A stretch of DNA of 64,000 nucleotides, taken from assembly GCA_030704615.1 (NCBI GenBank), contig CM060733.1:75058907-75122906 (forward strand), read 5' to 3'. The notes below the pieces were generated by a model. The model searched no databases and was not told the origin of the DNA. It saw nothing but the letters and a program-made list of their open reading frames with translations. The translations under genes and the position numbers were made by a program. Shown piece after piece: positions 19,206 to 32,177 of this stretch (the stretch's first letter is position 1; every line of letters begins with the position of its first letter). Source of the stretch: Takakia lepidozioides. Taxonomy: Eukaryota; Streptophyta; Takakiopsida; Takakiales; Takakiaceae.

Positions 19206-21560
19206 CTTTGTGTCAAGCGCATATTGTTGGAGCACCTGGTAGCCCATCCATAACAACAGCGAGGATTGAGAATTGGTGATTTCAAGAATTGGCTGCGGGT
19301 CTCTTGGGGGGGGGGGCGGGCGCTAGACTTCTTTGGATCGGAATGTGAGCTACATTCGTCACTGTTGATGGCGCTGGAGAGCCGTTTGAGACCGTGGCTG
19401 GTGTGCAAAGCTCCACTTGTCATGTTGGTTGCAGTTGGCGGAGGGCCCCTCGCTGGGTAGAAGGGCTGATTTTGTATGACCTCATTTCCTGGGGTGAACT
19501 GGCTCCATCGTTGGTGGTCTCTGCCAGGTCTTGTGAAGACTTGGTTTGGAATACCTGATCGTCGGTGAAGAATTGTTCGTCTGAGACGTGCATATCGCTG
19601 ACATCCGCATCCTCCTCGACTTGGTTCACATTAGCCAAGCCTTCCTCGTGGTGGCTCATTTTGGTCGCAATCTGTTGTGCTAGGGGATAGAGAGTATTTG
19701 AGCAAGGGTGCTTGAGAGCCCTGCCTCCTCGTTCCTGGCTGCTACCTGATTTAGTACTAGAAGTGCCTGGTGGTACGTTGAAAGGGCGAAGTAAAGCAGG
19801 GGAGACAGTAGTGTGAAAGTTGGTGTGGAGAGGAAGTGGGAGTACGAAGAAAAGATGAGTGAGTGGGGGTGTGTTACTAAGACATATATCACGGATCGGG
19901 TGGGTGGCAACACACAGTGGGATGTCGCCTTGAGGCAGCAGGGCTTTTGTAGCTACTGTGAAAGCAGAGCCTTTACTGTATTGCCAACATGGGCAGTTTT
20001 GCATGTTAAGTAAGGTAGTTATTTGGTAGGGCAGAGGCGGCCGCTGCACTAATCTTGCATATGATAGGGTCTGATGTGAGTTAATCTGGTGGCAAGGTGG
20101 TGTGAGCACATTGGCAGGTGCGTTGAGTTGAGGAGACAACAATCGTGTGAGGGAGAGGAGTGGAGCTATTACTGACACAACAAGTGTATGGTGTGGGAGG
20201 GCATTATGACAGTTAAGGAGGGGACAAACTTTGTAAGTGTTGTTTATGGGGCTAAGTGCAATGTGGGATTGATCTGGATTAAGTATGGCTGCTGTAGAGT
20301 AATGGGGTGTGATGGAAGGTTTAAGGTGGTTTCATGATTTTGACTGCATGGTGGCTGGGAGGTTTGATTGTAGTATAAGACTGGTGTACATGGGGGGGCC
20401 AAAACATAATGTGTGGTATGAAGCGTGCCAGGGGTTAGTGTTAGTATGAGGTTTGGGCATTTTGACATTATGTGGGGTGTGGGGATGCCATCAAGTATTT
20501 TGGTATAGGGTGGTGTATAGTGTTGGCTAGGCTGCTAAGTAAGTGGACCTGTGGGTGTTGCAGGAATGACTGGGGCAGCCCGGGATTTGCTATTCTATCA
20601 GCTATCAGCCATCAGTCATCAACCATCAATGTGACGTGGATGCGGAAACGGCGGCCACGTGGCAATATAATATTTTTTCTCGGGCTGCCCGTAATTGTAT
20701 GCTTGGATTTGTGAGAAACAATAATGAAAAATGACACGGGATTGTACTGACACGCCACCTTTGGTTGCCGAAGGTGGAGGCTGAGCGGGAGAACATAAAG
20801 GTAAAAACGAAATAAATGGATGTCGAAAAAATAAAAAAATAAAAAAAACCAACATGAGATATGGATTTCTAACGTGGAAGAATTCTGCATGTTTTTGAGC
20901 CATTTTAATCTCTAGCTTGGATTATCGTATGCTACAGAAAATGTCCAAGGATACTGATGAAAAATATATATATTTGTTGGACCTAAGTTAAACGAAGGTG
21001 GCTCTTCTGTCCCAGTATAAGGTACTTTTTGCTTTTTGGAATGTGATCTTATATTCAATTTCAAACTCTAAAATTTACTTTTTTTCCGGGCAGGTTCATT
21101 GGGCAGATTGAAATGTTCTTGTTCACCTTCGTTGACCTTCGTCACTGATGGAATTGCGTTGATAACTGACAGAATAAGAGCTCTCGGGCAGCCCTATTGG
21201 GCTTGTCATGGACAGGGGGGAGATCCATGTTATGGTTTGTAAACTTTGTGACGCGCAATGAGGTGTGGGAGTACCTGTTATGCGTGTGTGTAGTGGGTCT
21301 ACTGGGTGGGTGTATAAGTATATGACCGCGATACGTACGTGGGCGAACATGGTGTAGTGAACTGTTAGATGTTTGGTGCAGTGGGAGAGGTTGGCAAATA
21401 CATGTTTGGGTGCCTCAATTTTGCGATTATCTTGATTGACACACCATGTGGTGTGGGAGGTTATAATTATAAGTGCAAGTGTGCCCAGTGAGAGTGTGCC
21501 CATTGGGCAGCAGCGTATAGAGTGAACAGAGTACCATGTTGGATCATAGTTTTGAATATT
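19206..21560 (-). other. Possible LINE 5'/ORF1-like stretch in inverted orientation
   Basis: On the minus strand this region is C-rich with Pro/His/Thr-rich open frames. One of about 250 codons (20178-19420) ends in an acidic segment (NQVEEDADVSDMHVSDEQ). No zinc knuckle or RRM is visible. Its composition matches the C-rich coding strand of the adjoining + strand LINE fragment, and the two abut tail to tail near 19205. An inverted part of the same element is possible, but nothing proves it. Confidence 0.3.
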
Positions 21561-23416
21561 TTGTACATGTGAGGCCTAAAAAATGGTGGAGGCCAATCCT
21601 GGAATTGGTATATAGGGGGGACCCCATAGTGTGGACAAGAGTAATTGAAGGTGTGGTGCCAGCACAGAGGAGTGTGGCGTGAAGAATCATATTTACAGAG
21701 TGGTAGGATGGTGTTGGTAATTGATATTTGAATTGAATATGATCCGATAATTTCTCATAGCTGGGGAATGAAGTTAGCTTTCCAAGAAGCTATTACACAC
21801 TCATACAACATGAATGCACAACATTCTACAAGCCCAAATGTGAGAGGAGGTCATATTTTGAAGGAAAATCAAAGTACATGAAGCTGGGCCTTGGTTTTCC
21901 AGCCATAGCTTCTTGTGGTCTTATTCAATTGAGGTGAAATAAATACTGTGAGAGCAGGTCACATTTTCAAGGGAAACAAACTACATCAAGCCCAAGCTAA
22001 CATTTGTTTTAATATGATAAAGAACTTTTTCTTTTCATTTAAAAAGGTTTTTTTTCATCTACTTTTATCCGGCGGACCCGCTTGCAAGCCGAGCGATCGC
22101 ACAGGGCTGATATCCCTATCAGCACGGTGAAATGGTGTGAGAGGCGAATCAGCCCCCTTTTCAAGCGGATCAGCCCCGTGCACAGTTTTTTAATCTCGCA
22201 AAAAATCGCCAGATTTCGACCTGGAAAATGGGTCAGCTACTTTTACTAAGGAATTACGGGAGTAAAAATTAAAAAAATCGCCAGAAAGCGCCAATGGTCA
22301 AAATATCTGGAGCTAGATTTGTCCTACGTGGACCTGTTAAAATATTACACCTGTAATATAGCCACTTTTCTAACTATGTCACCTCGTTATTCTCGCCATA
22401 TGGGCACTGGGTAGAATATACATGTCGCCCTGCCTCCGATTTTGGAAAAGTGAAATAAAAAACACTGGCCCCGTTTCACACTCATGTGCGCAGGACTTCT
22501 AGTCTCTATGCTCCTTCTAGTCTCTTTACGGTCGATCAGGACACGCATAGAACCGTGGACCATGCTTAGTACCGCTACGGTTTGGGACCGAAGGGTAAAA
22601 TTGCTACATGTCAGAGAAAAAGTTAAACCGGTTCTTTCTTGAGATACTAGGTACGTTCAGACTGACGATTAAGTTGGGGGATTAAGGACCACCGGGTCTA
22701 TCTCTGTTCACACATGTCCATGTCAGTAAGTTAACTGCTGACTGGATGTCGTCGTGGCAGGTGACATGGCAGAAAGTTATGCCACTGATATTGCTATTTA
22801 TTTGCAAGATCAATCTTTGAATAATCGTAGATGTCTAGGTTTGATATTGGTTGTATCTTATTCATTCAAATTTCAACCGAATAAGTTATTTATTTCTTAC
22901 TGCGATTCATGGAAGGATGATTTTCATCTAAGTGTGATTTTTCTCATCATCTTCTTGTCCCGCCATCGCGTGTCTATGCTACAACGGAAGTTGGAGCTTC
23001 TCTCATCGTGTGCTTCTTCCTTAATACCAGTCGTGTGTATTGCTTCATTCTCCGCTAGAGATTGCACCAGCAGGTACATTAACGACATTGAATGAATATG
23101 CTTTTCATGTTGAAAATTGGTTGAGTTGCTACTGTCGGATACTTCGTATGCTTTCGTACCAAGATTATACCATTAAAATGCATATAACACTATAATACGT
23201 ATGAAGTGTGCCTCCGGCTATCAACTCACTAACCTCTCTCATGCTTTTCTTTTTTTTAAATGTTTTTCCTGTTTGTTTTGTTTTTGGCTTTTCCAGGACT
23301 CCGAGTCAGCCCTTCTTTTTTTTCTTTTTTCTTTTTTTTCGCCAATCAATTACAGAAACAAATATATAAACAAAAAAACAAAATAGCTGCAAGTAATGCT
23401 AGCAAAAATAAATAAA

Positions 23417-23453
<37 letters not shown>

Positions 23454-23697
23454 GAACAGGGGGATTGTAGCCCTGGAAGTTTTATTGATGATAAGGAAAA
23501 AATAACCTTACAGGGAGCCATAAGGCAGATTATTGAGGTACCACTCCGAGCCTAGAGTCCAGAATACAAAGAGAAATGGAAGCAAGACAAAGGTAAGGAA
23601 TTACTTAAAGTTCCTAACTAAGTCGAAGAGGGAGAAGCTAAGAGAAAGATGCACAGGTGAAAGTCCTGAAAAATCCGATGCAGGAAAGAATTACCAA
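21561..23697. other. No gene recognised; (TA)n microsatellite
   Basis: A/T-rich sequence with short open frames only, none resembling a known protein. A (TA)n run of about 30 bp lies near 23418-23448. I see no element termini. Confidence 0.5.
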
Positions 23698-23945
23698 CGG
23701 TCAGTAGCTCAGTGGGTTAGTGCACTAAGTGCCACCCAGATGATTCTGAGGTCAAATCCTACTACTTGATGGGTGTGGTATACTCTTCTCCCCCCCTTCC
23801 CTGGGCGGTGTCCCATTTCTCAACCTCCATGGCACGGTTACTGTGAAAGAGGTTATTTTCTCCTCTCACTATCAAGGGGCCTGATTTGTGAGAGGAGAAA
23901 AATCAACGCCTCTCGCTACCTTCTATTCTTCTGGCTTAAGTAGTT
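23698..23945 (+). mobile_element. tRNA-derived SINE, family 1, copy a
   Basis: The head carries an A box (TAGCTCAGTGGG) and, about 40 bases on, a B box (GAGGTCAAATCC), as in RNA polymerase III promoters of tRNA genes. A shared body follows (GGGTGTGGTA … CTCTTCTCCCCC … GAGGTTA … GGGGCCTGATTTGTGAG). The same head and body occur in inverse orientation at 24320-24070. It is not a functional tRNA: the body continues past the head and no clean acceptor stem closes. Confidence 0.75.
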
Positions 23946-24069
23946 TGCTCATCTTGGGCTAGCTTCTAGAGCCTTCCTTTCTCTTCTTCCCTGTATCGAA
24001 GCTGTGTCTTCCTGCATCAGCCTCCATGGCAGTATTCATAGAGGTTATTTTTTCCGCTTTGTATCTCAT

Positions 24070-24320
24070 GGACATTTAAATAAAATAAAATAAAATAAAA
24101 TAAAAAACAAACACCTGGGAGCGACAGCTCACAAATCAGGCCCCTTGATATAGAGAGGAGAAAAAACCTCTCAGTAACCTCGCCATAAGGCTTTCTGATG
24201 CGACACTGCGCAGGGAAGGGGGAGAAGAGCGTACCACACCCGTCAAGTAGCAAGATTTGACCCCAGGGTCATCCGGATGGCACTCAGCGCACTTTACCAT
24301 CTGAGCTACTGACTGTTTTA
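24070..24320 (-). mobile_element. tRNA-derived SINE, family 1, copy b (inverted)
   Basis: Its minus strand reads an A box (TAGCTCAGATGG), a B box (GGGGTCAAATC) and the same CTGATTTGTGAG body as copy a. It then ends in a (TTTTA)n tail, visible on the + strand as repeated AAAAT units at 24076-24105. Together with copy a it forms an inverted pair. A short third body fragment (CTCACAAATCAGGCCCCTT) lies at 24685-24705. Confidence 0.78.
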
Positions 24321-26249
24321 AGTCCTTTATCTATAAAGTTCACTAGGGCTTCGCGTTACTCCGCACTACTAGCGACGAATTTTGAGAACTACCCTTCAAT
24401 TTTCACAGAAAGGAGTGGGTCATCACATGGTGTTACATACATAGATCCCATGCTTCGTTGTTTTTCGAAAGAAGAACGGTGGAGTGTTGCCGAAGCTATT
24501 ATATTATTTTTATTTTTCAAAGAAAAGAGGGCCGAAATCCTCTTGGCCCCTCATCTTCGGCATCCCCAAAGTTTGACAAGTCTGATATCAATTGAAAGCA
24601 CATAAAGTTTGCCACTAAGATTAAGCTAGGTAGACACCTAAGAATTCAAAAAAAAAAAACAAGGAAAAACAGGAAGCTATTTCTCACAAATCAGGCCCCT
24701 TCATTATAGTGAGGAGAAAATAATCTCTTTAATAAAGTTTAAAGGTAAATTTTCCTTGATGTCCAATGAATTACAGAGCTTACTGCTCAACACAGCCTAA
24801 CGAGGGGCCAATGGATGGTTTGAAGGCACATGTTGAAAAATTGAACCCATGATCACTACCCGAGCACAAGGCTCATGGGCCAGGAAAAAACACTTGTAGG
24901 TATGCTACCTGCCAAGCAGTTCCTAGCCAAAGCCATTTTATATTGCACCACTGGTTGAGGGGATCCCTTCTCAAGCTCATACCACGTTGCAAGTTGACAG
25001 GCTGACTGGACATTATCTTCCTTGTGAAGGCAGTGGAAGGAGATGCACCCATTAGTCAAATGTAGTTTGATCACCTATAGCAGATGGTGTTATGTGTTTG
25101 TAATTAGTTTCAGAAAACTGGTGCCTTGCAACCTAGCTCCATCTGTTGCTATGGCATGTCACTCAGTCCCCCAAATTCCAGTCCAATCACCTCTATTGCA
25201 ACTTGCAAACACCTCTCAAACAAGTTGTAAAATGACCTTCATCTCCAATATACAGCATGACAAGGGCCAAAACTCCATCAGGTGAAGGCTTTCAAAGACT
25301 AGTTACAAACACTTGACAACTTGCCCTTGCAGCATCTGTGCAAGTCAATACAGAAGTAAACAACACAACTGCTTGCATCACACCACCGGGCATAAACAGG
25401 TCAACAACAGATTATGAAAGTAAAAAGCAAACCACTTAATCACATACCATAGGCACTGACATCATCTATATGTAAGTACAGAGTACCAACTCGAAGCCCT
25501 GCACTCAACATGTCTGACATCTACTGTGTTGTTCCAAGGGCTTTCCTTTCGTTAGATTGGTGACCTATCCTAACAGGATGCTTAATCAGACAAAGTCTTT
25601 AAAAGTTAGTATTAGGCTGTGTCCTTGTACCAGGAACATTCCAGTCTTGCAAGGATTTCAAGAAAACACCATGGACTTGCTCAAAACAATGGTGCCTGCA
25701 TATTGTACTGATGCAAGACCAGTCAACAACCCATTCCACCTATCTGATGAAGCATGGCATCGATTTCATCAGTGTCCTCCATGTCAAGCTGCCACGCCCA
25801 ATTAACACGTCACAAGCACATCAAGGGCGTCACATACCCATCGCAGGTCCAATCCAAACAAGACCAGACATTTCAAAGACTGCCCTACATAATACCATTT
25901 TTAGCAGCTCAATGAGAATCCTGTCAGTTTTGGAAGAATACAGAAAAAAAAAGTAGCAAGAATGACCTCGGCGGGGGTCTGCTCAACGCGAAGGCCCTCC
26001 CTTAGCGGGTTGTATCCAGTGTCAACTTCTCTATCTGAATTCATCCGTGCAAACAACGCTTCCGCCCCCTGTCACAATAGCAGGTAGTTGAAATAACTCA
26101 TTGACGAACCTTCCAGTGTGAGATCACATGCAAATCTAGCCAAATATATGAATGTACATCAAAATTGCGTCATTAACTCCTGTGTAAGCCGAGCCCACAC
26201 ATGTACTACCAATGTGTCAATATTGATGCTTCAAGCCCCGTTGTTTTGC
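24321..26249. other. No gene recognised
   Basis: Mixed-composition sequence with a poly-A tract near 24648 and a family 1 SINE body fragment near 24680-24725. Short open frames show no recognisable domain. Confidence 0.5.
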
Positions 26250-27310
26250 ATTCCTTCAAATAGTTGCAGGACCTCCCTATGACAACCATGTTGGGCATAT
26301 CCTGCGATCATCGCATTTCACAACACCACATTTCGTTCAGCCATACAATTCCAGCTTTGACGATGTCTCCATGGACCTCTTTCCCCTTTTCCAGAGCTCC
26401 CAGGCTTGCATACGCATTGCAAACAAAAACAGATGTTGGGCTTCACCCCTTCGCACATCATTTGCTCATAGGTCCTGCATCCCGCACCCTTGCTGTGCAT
26501 ATCCTGCAATCATCGCACTCCACGACACCACATCTCGTTCTGCCATATTGTCGAACACTCCCTTTGCATGCTCGATGCTCCCACATTTGGCATACATGTC
26601 CACCAAGGTATTGTTCAGGATCACATCTGGTACGATTCCAGCTCTGACGATGTCGCCATGCACCTCTTTGCCCTTGCCCTTTTCCAGGGCTGCCAGGCTT
26701 GCACACGCACACAAACGTGATGTGGTCGGGCTTCACCCCTTCCCCCATCATTTGCTCATAGGTCTCCAAAGCATTCACACCACACCCATGCTTGGTAAAT
26801 CCTGCCAACATTCTATTCCATGTGATCAAAGGTCGTTGAAGCATTCTGTTGAACACTTGGTCAGCATCCATGATGCTCCCGCACTTAACATACATGTTGA
26901 TAAGGGTGCTGAGGAGGAAAACATTTGGCGTAAATCCACTTTGGATAATGTGAGTGTGCACCTGTTTCTTAGCTTCCAGGCCTTCCACCTTGATGCACTT
27001 ATGCAAGAGACAAACATACGTTTCTGAATCTGCTGAAATGCCTCCTTGGTTTAAAGTCTGTAGAGCCTCTTTCAGTTTGCCTGCCTCACAAAGCATCTTC
27101 ACATGCCCAGAAGTGCCAGAAGAGGCATTGTGGACTCCCTCTCTTGATCCTCTTCCAGAGGCTGTGGTCATGGTTGAGGTGCTTGATTTTATCAACTATG
27201 CCGCTGCAGCTGCTACTTTTAGTTGACCATCTACCCATGCAGGTTTCTTGTAGCTATTGATCCACAGGGAATCATAGGTAATCTTGTGCTTGAAATCTGG
27301 CCTTCTTGGA
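26250..27310 (-). pseudogene. PLS-class PPR protein fragment, copy 1
   Basis: The minus strand encodes PPR motifs: LLHKCIKVEGLEAKKQVHTH, LSTLINMYVKCGSIMDADQV, WNRMLAGFTKHGCGVNALET, YEQMMGEGVKPDHITFV, then after a frame change (near 26690) VDMYAKCGSIEHAKGVFDNM and WSAMIAGYAQQGCGM. This P-L-S repeat pattern belongs to land-plant-type organellar RNA-binding proteins, often editing factors. Frame changes and the lack of an E/DYW end make it a broken copy. It is a near-duplicate of 27330-28390. Confidence 0.85.
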
Positions 27311-27329
27311 TGATTATGTACACACACTC

Positions 27330-28390
27330 TACCCCTGCTTTGGCATACATGTCCACCAGGGTATTGTTCAGGATCACATCTGGTACGATTCCAGCTTTGA
27401 CGATGTCACCATGCACCTCTTTGCCCTTTTCCAGGGCTGCCAGGCTTGCACATGCATTGCAAACGCACACACCCGTGATGCGGTTGGGCTTCACCCCTTC
27501 GCACATCATTTGCTCATACGTCTCCAAAGCCTCCATCCCGCGCCCCTGATGTGCATATCCTGCGAGCATCGCACTCCACAACACCACATCTCGTTCCGCT
27601 ATATTGTCGAACACTCCCTTTGCATGCTCGATGCTCCCACATTTGGCATACATGTCCACCAAGGTATTGTTCAGGATCACATCTGTTATGATTCCAGCTC
27701 TGACGATGTCGCCATGCACCTCTTTGCCCTTGCCCTTTTCCAGGGCTGCCAGGCTTGTACACGCACTGCAAATGCACACAAACGTGATGTGGTCGGGCTT
27801 CACCCCTTCCCCCATCATTTGCTCATAGGTCTCCAAAGCATTCATACCACACCCATGCTTGGTAAATCCTGCCAACATTATATTCCATGTGATCAAAGAT
27901 CGTTGAGGCATTTTGTTGAACACTTGGTGCGCATCCATGATGCTCCCCGCACTTAACATACATGTTGACAAGGGTGCTGAGGAGAAAAACATTTGGCGTG
28001 AATCCACTTTGGATAATGTGAGTGTGCACCTGCTTTCCAGCTTCCAGACCTTTCACCTTGATGCACTTATGCAAGAGACAAACATACGTTTCTGAATCTG
28101 CTGAAATGCCTCCTTGGTTTAAAGTCTGTAGAGCCTCTTTCAGTCTGCCTGCCTCATAAAGCATCTTCACATGCCCAGAAGTGCCAGAAGAGGCATTGTG
28201 GACTCCCTCTCTTGATCCTCTTCCAGAGGCTGCGGTCATGGTTGAGGTGCCTGATTTTATCAACTGTGCCGCTGCAGCTGCTGCTTTTAGTTGACCATCT
28301 ACCCATGCAGGTTTCTTGTAGCTATTGATCCACAGGGAATCATAGGTAATCTTGTGCTTGAAATCTGGCCCTCTTGGATGCACACTCTAC
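27330..28390 (-). pseudogene. PLS-class PPR protein fragment, copy 2
   Basis: Same product as copy 1 and longer: an N-terminal Ala-rich segment, KQVHTHIIQSGFTPNVFLL, a frame change near 27940, then WNIMLAGFTKHGCGMNALET, SACTSLAALEKGKGKEVHGD, VDMYAKCGSIEHAKGVFDN and a further L/S unit (NACASLAALEKGKEVHGDIV). The last recognisable codons are NNTLVDMYAKAG near 27340, where sequence switches to the start of copy 1's 5' flank. Copies 1 and 2 are head-to-tail duplicates of roughly 1.1 kb. Confidence 0.85.
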
Positions 28391-29950
28391 CCCTGCTCCT
28401 TCAGCTATCCATGCCTCTACACAAATCATGCATTCATCCTTGCCTTGCTGCTAATAGCTGACAATAACAGCCTAGATTTGTTCTAGGAAACATCCAACTC
28501 AGCTTATCACACTAGTTCATATGCTCATTGCGTCTGCTACTCATTGTAATCCAACAGGCATCCACCTTTTTGCCTCGATTGTCCCACCATTGACTGGGGT
28601 CAAAAGTATTTTTTCCACAACTTCTCCTCGTCTCTCTTACCTGTTTCTGGATACTTTGGCAGTATCATGTCAAAGTCACTCCAACTATCAAAGGTTCACT
28701 CAACCAGCTAACTTGCAGAATTCAACATGAAAATTTAGGGCCGGTTCTGATAAGAGGGAACCCACACTCCATCCCTGCTCCTTCAGCTATCCATGCCTCT
28801 GCACAAATCATGCATACACCCTTGCCTTGCTGCTAGCAACATATAATGACAGCCTAGAATTCTTCCAGCAAACACCCCCGCACTTAACATACATGTTGAT
28901 AACACTCAACTCAGCGTTCCTATGCTCATTGCGTCTGCTACTCTGTAATCCAACAGGCATCCACCTTTTTGCCTCGATTGTCCCACCATTGACTGGGGTC
29001 AGAAAAGTATTCTTTCCACAGCTTCTCCTCGTCTCTCTTACCTGTTTCTGGATACTTTGGCAGTATCATGTCAAAGTCACTCCAACTATCAAAGGTTCAC
29101 TCAACCAGCTAACTTGCAGAATTCAACATGAAAATTTAGGGCCGGTTCTGATAAGAGGGAACCCACACTCCATCCCTGCTCCTTCAGCTATCCATGCCTC
29201 TGCACAAATCATGCATACACCCTTGCCTTGCTGCTAGCAACATATAATGACAGCCTAGAATTCTTCCAGCAAACACCCCCGCACTTAACATACATGTTGA
29301 TAAACACTCAACTCAGCGTTCCTATGCTCATTGCGTCTGCTACTCTCTGTAATCCAACAGGCATCCACCTTTTTGTCTCGATTGTCCCACCATTGACTGG
29401 GTCAGAAAAGTATTCTTTCCACAGCTTCTCCTCGTCTCTCTTACCTGTTTCTGGATACTTTGGCAGTATCATGTCAAAGTCACTCCAACTATCAAAGGTT
29501 CACTCAACCAGCTAACTTGCAGAATTCAACATGAAAATTTAGGGCCGGTTCTGATAAGAGGGAACCCACACTCCATCCCTGCTCCTTCAGCTATCCATGC
29601 CTCTACACAAATCATGCATACACCCTTGCCTTGTTGCTAGCAACATACAATGACAGCCTAGAATTCTTCCAGCAAACACCCCCGCACTTAACATACATGT
29701 TGACAAACACCCAACTCAGCGTTCCTATGCTCATTGCGTCTGCTACTCTCTGTAATCCAACATGCATCCACCTTTTTGCCTCGATTGTCCCACCATTGAT
29801 TGTTGGTCAGAAAAGTATTCTTTTCCACAGCTTCCTCGTCTCTCTTACCTGTTTCTGGATACGTTGGCAGTATCATGTCAAAGTCACTCCAACTATCAAA
29901 GGTTCACCCAACCAGCTAACTTGCAGAATTCAACATGAGAATTTAGGGCT
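28381..29950. repeat. Four tandem ~0.4-kb units next to the PPR copies
   Basis: Units start at a CACACTC(C/T) anchor at 28381, 28763, 29164 and 29567 (periods of about 382-403 bp) and are highly similar. Each contains CTCCTTCAGCTATCCATGCC, CGATTGTCCCACCATTGA and CCAACTATCAAAGGTTCAC. Three also carry GCACTTAACATACATGTTGA, whose complement matches the PPR phrase INMYVKCG. The array was therefore partly built from PPR-gene sequence. It shows no intact coding. Confidence 0.88.
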
Positions 29951-31071
29951 CTCCAACTCGCTGGACCCACACCATGCCCAGCCCGATGCCCCTTGCTTAC
30001 TTTCTGAGGACATCGTGTGCTCACCTGCAAGCCCGGCCGTCCAGTTACAACCCTCTTTAACTATTTACCACTTCTGAAGGTTGGTGCTCTCATTAAACAT
30101 TGAAACAGACTTTCCTATTGTAGCAACCAAATTCAGATGTAATGAAAAAGCATACCAGAGGGTCATGTCGGGCTAGGGATCGAAGAATCCCCTCCTGTCT
30201 CTCAAGGGATTTTACAGCTGATACTTCACCCCCTCTGGGCAGGCCACGTCTAAATGTTGTTAGACTTCTAAACTGGCGTGCCTTTTTCAACTCATCTGCA
30301 AAATCTGTACAACACAAAGAAAATCTATTGAGAGGCAGAGTCAGATTTCAAAGAAAGATTCACAAATCGAGTACATACTTGTACTAAACCGGTTATTGGG
30401 CTAATTTCTAACCTCTGACCGCTGTGGCTGCAAACTACAGGATTGGGCTCTCAATCTGGGGTCTTCAAGCACTCATTGAAAGAAAACATAAATTTTTTGC
30501 TTGTTTGATCACTGTTACTCTTCCCACGAAAGACTTACATTCCCGGCGGGAACCATCGGCCAGTTTCCACATCCCCCCCCCTCTATTATACTGGTGCCCT
30601 ATATTGCGAATCATCATAATGCAGGCCCAGTCTAGGCTTTAGGGTATTGTCTCTTCAGTCTCCAATTTACATTCACACTGCTCTGAGTAGAGAATTGTGG
30701 TCTCGCCTTGGATGAACACAACTTTGGGTTGTACCTGCCTCCGGATGTGATCTGATTGCACCCCTCCCTCACTCCAGGCTTTGCCTCCTCCAACAGAAGT
30801 GCTCAAGGAGTCCATTGAAGTTGCCTTGTCTTTGTTGCATAGCTCCCTGTCAGTTGCCTTTGATTCTTGTACAACTTGTTCCCTAGCTAACCGCTCATCT
30901 GCTTTACTTACCAATTGCACTAGCATCTCCATTATGGTGTCAACCTGATATAGATGGACCTACAGAGACAATTTGCTGCTCGCTTCATTTGTTGTTGCAA
31001 AAAGTAGTCAAGATGACAAGAGATTTTGGTACAACCAGAAAACAATCTCAACAAGTCAATTGTGGTCATAA

Positions 31072-31174
31072 GATACCTTTTTACAGTCTCTGCCATATTC
31101 CGAAATGCTTGATAGAAGAGCTCCAGGTCCTCTTTGCTCCAGGGAGGTCCAAGCATGTCCGACAATTTGCGCTT
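31072..31174 (-). pseudogene. ALWAYS EARLY/LIN9-like SANT exon
   Basis: The exon is bounded by AG (GATCAG) upstream and by AAAAG|GTATCT downstream on the minus strand. It reads KRKLSDMLGPPWSKEDLELF then YQAFRNMAETVKR. Plant ALY proteins (LIN9 homologues of the MuvB/DREAM complex) have this 'LSDMLGPxWSKEELE' block. The expected continuation (WKKVAAAVRNR…) is not found nearby. Other minus-strand open stretches at 30640-30932 and 30140-30317 could be further exons but have no match I recognise. A relic or a very divergent gene is possible. Confidence 0.4.
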
Positions 31175-32177
31175 CTGATCACCAGCCCGCCCACTCACCT
31201 CAGTCCCATAACTAGCATTCAAGCAGCATCCAAAATTGGATTTCACTCTTGCTAACGCTGGGTGTGCTACCCATCTGCCCAGTCCCAATGGCACCATTGC
31301 TCCTGGATATGGAATTTCGCCGGGATCCAACAACCTACAACCTGACATCACCAGAATCAGGCAAATTGTTCAATTGAATGCCTTTGATGAGGATGGATCT
31401 ATAGGCAAAAACAGAAAGAGAAGAGGTGTGCTTGCCCTACTTTGATATTCTGTGTCCCCTCCAACAACGGAAGGACAAAGGTGTGAAGGCTTCCAGTGCA
31501 AGTGCTCTCGCTGCCTTCTGGAGGAAGGCATGCAGCCAAATCTAGCCAAGGTGACCACAATTCACCATATCCGTGAGTCAGATCTATGACACGTCAATTC
31601 ATGATCTACCATATTTCGTGTCAATAGTGACGGCATATGGTTATATCCAAATTGCATCATTATCACCACGTTTGATAAAACAATGGTCACAAAAATAATG
31701 GCCAAGAAGGCTGAAACAAAAACAACCTTCAGCTTTGAATGTCAGTCTCACAGTTTGCATTTATTGTTTCCAGTGAACACTGGTTATATGGAGGTTATGG
31801 CAGACAGACAACAATTACAATCTAGTCAATGTAAGATTAGGTTTGAAACTTGGGTTTAGCTTCAAGCAGATGTGGGACTTTTGCAACCAGACACAACCTG
31901 ACATACCCTTCGTGCTCATGGAAAATCAATCATGGAGACTCACTGTGCGGGTCTGAAACAAGGAAGTAAGGTGTAATCAAAGCTGCACTTTTCTTCTTTC
32001 CCACCCAATCACGAGTGGACAGCTTCCGATTCCGTCTGCAAGAAACTCCTCCCCAATTGTTGTCTTTTCGAATCATAGGTAATCTGGAGCTTGAAATCCG
32101 GCCTTTTTGGATGAATCTGGATCCACACTTGATCCCTGCTCCTTCAGCTATCCAAGTCTGTGCTTGCAAGGTGGACG

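Noticed and set aside
23700-23770. A tRNA gene
   Set aside because: A and B boxes are good, but the acceptor stem does not close, and the same head continues into a shared body with a second inverted copy and an A/T-rich repeat tail. It is a SINE head.
24856-25285. Open frames on both strands at 24.9-25.3 kb as small genes
   Set aside because: No domain, no splice context and no codon pattern distinguish them; length is within chance expectation.
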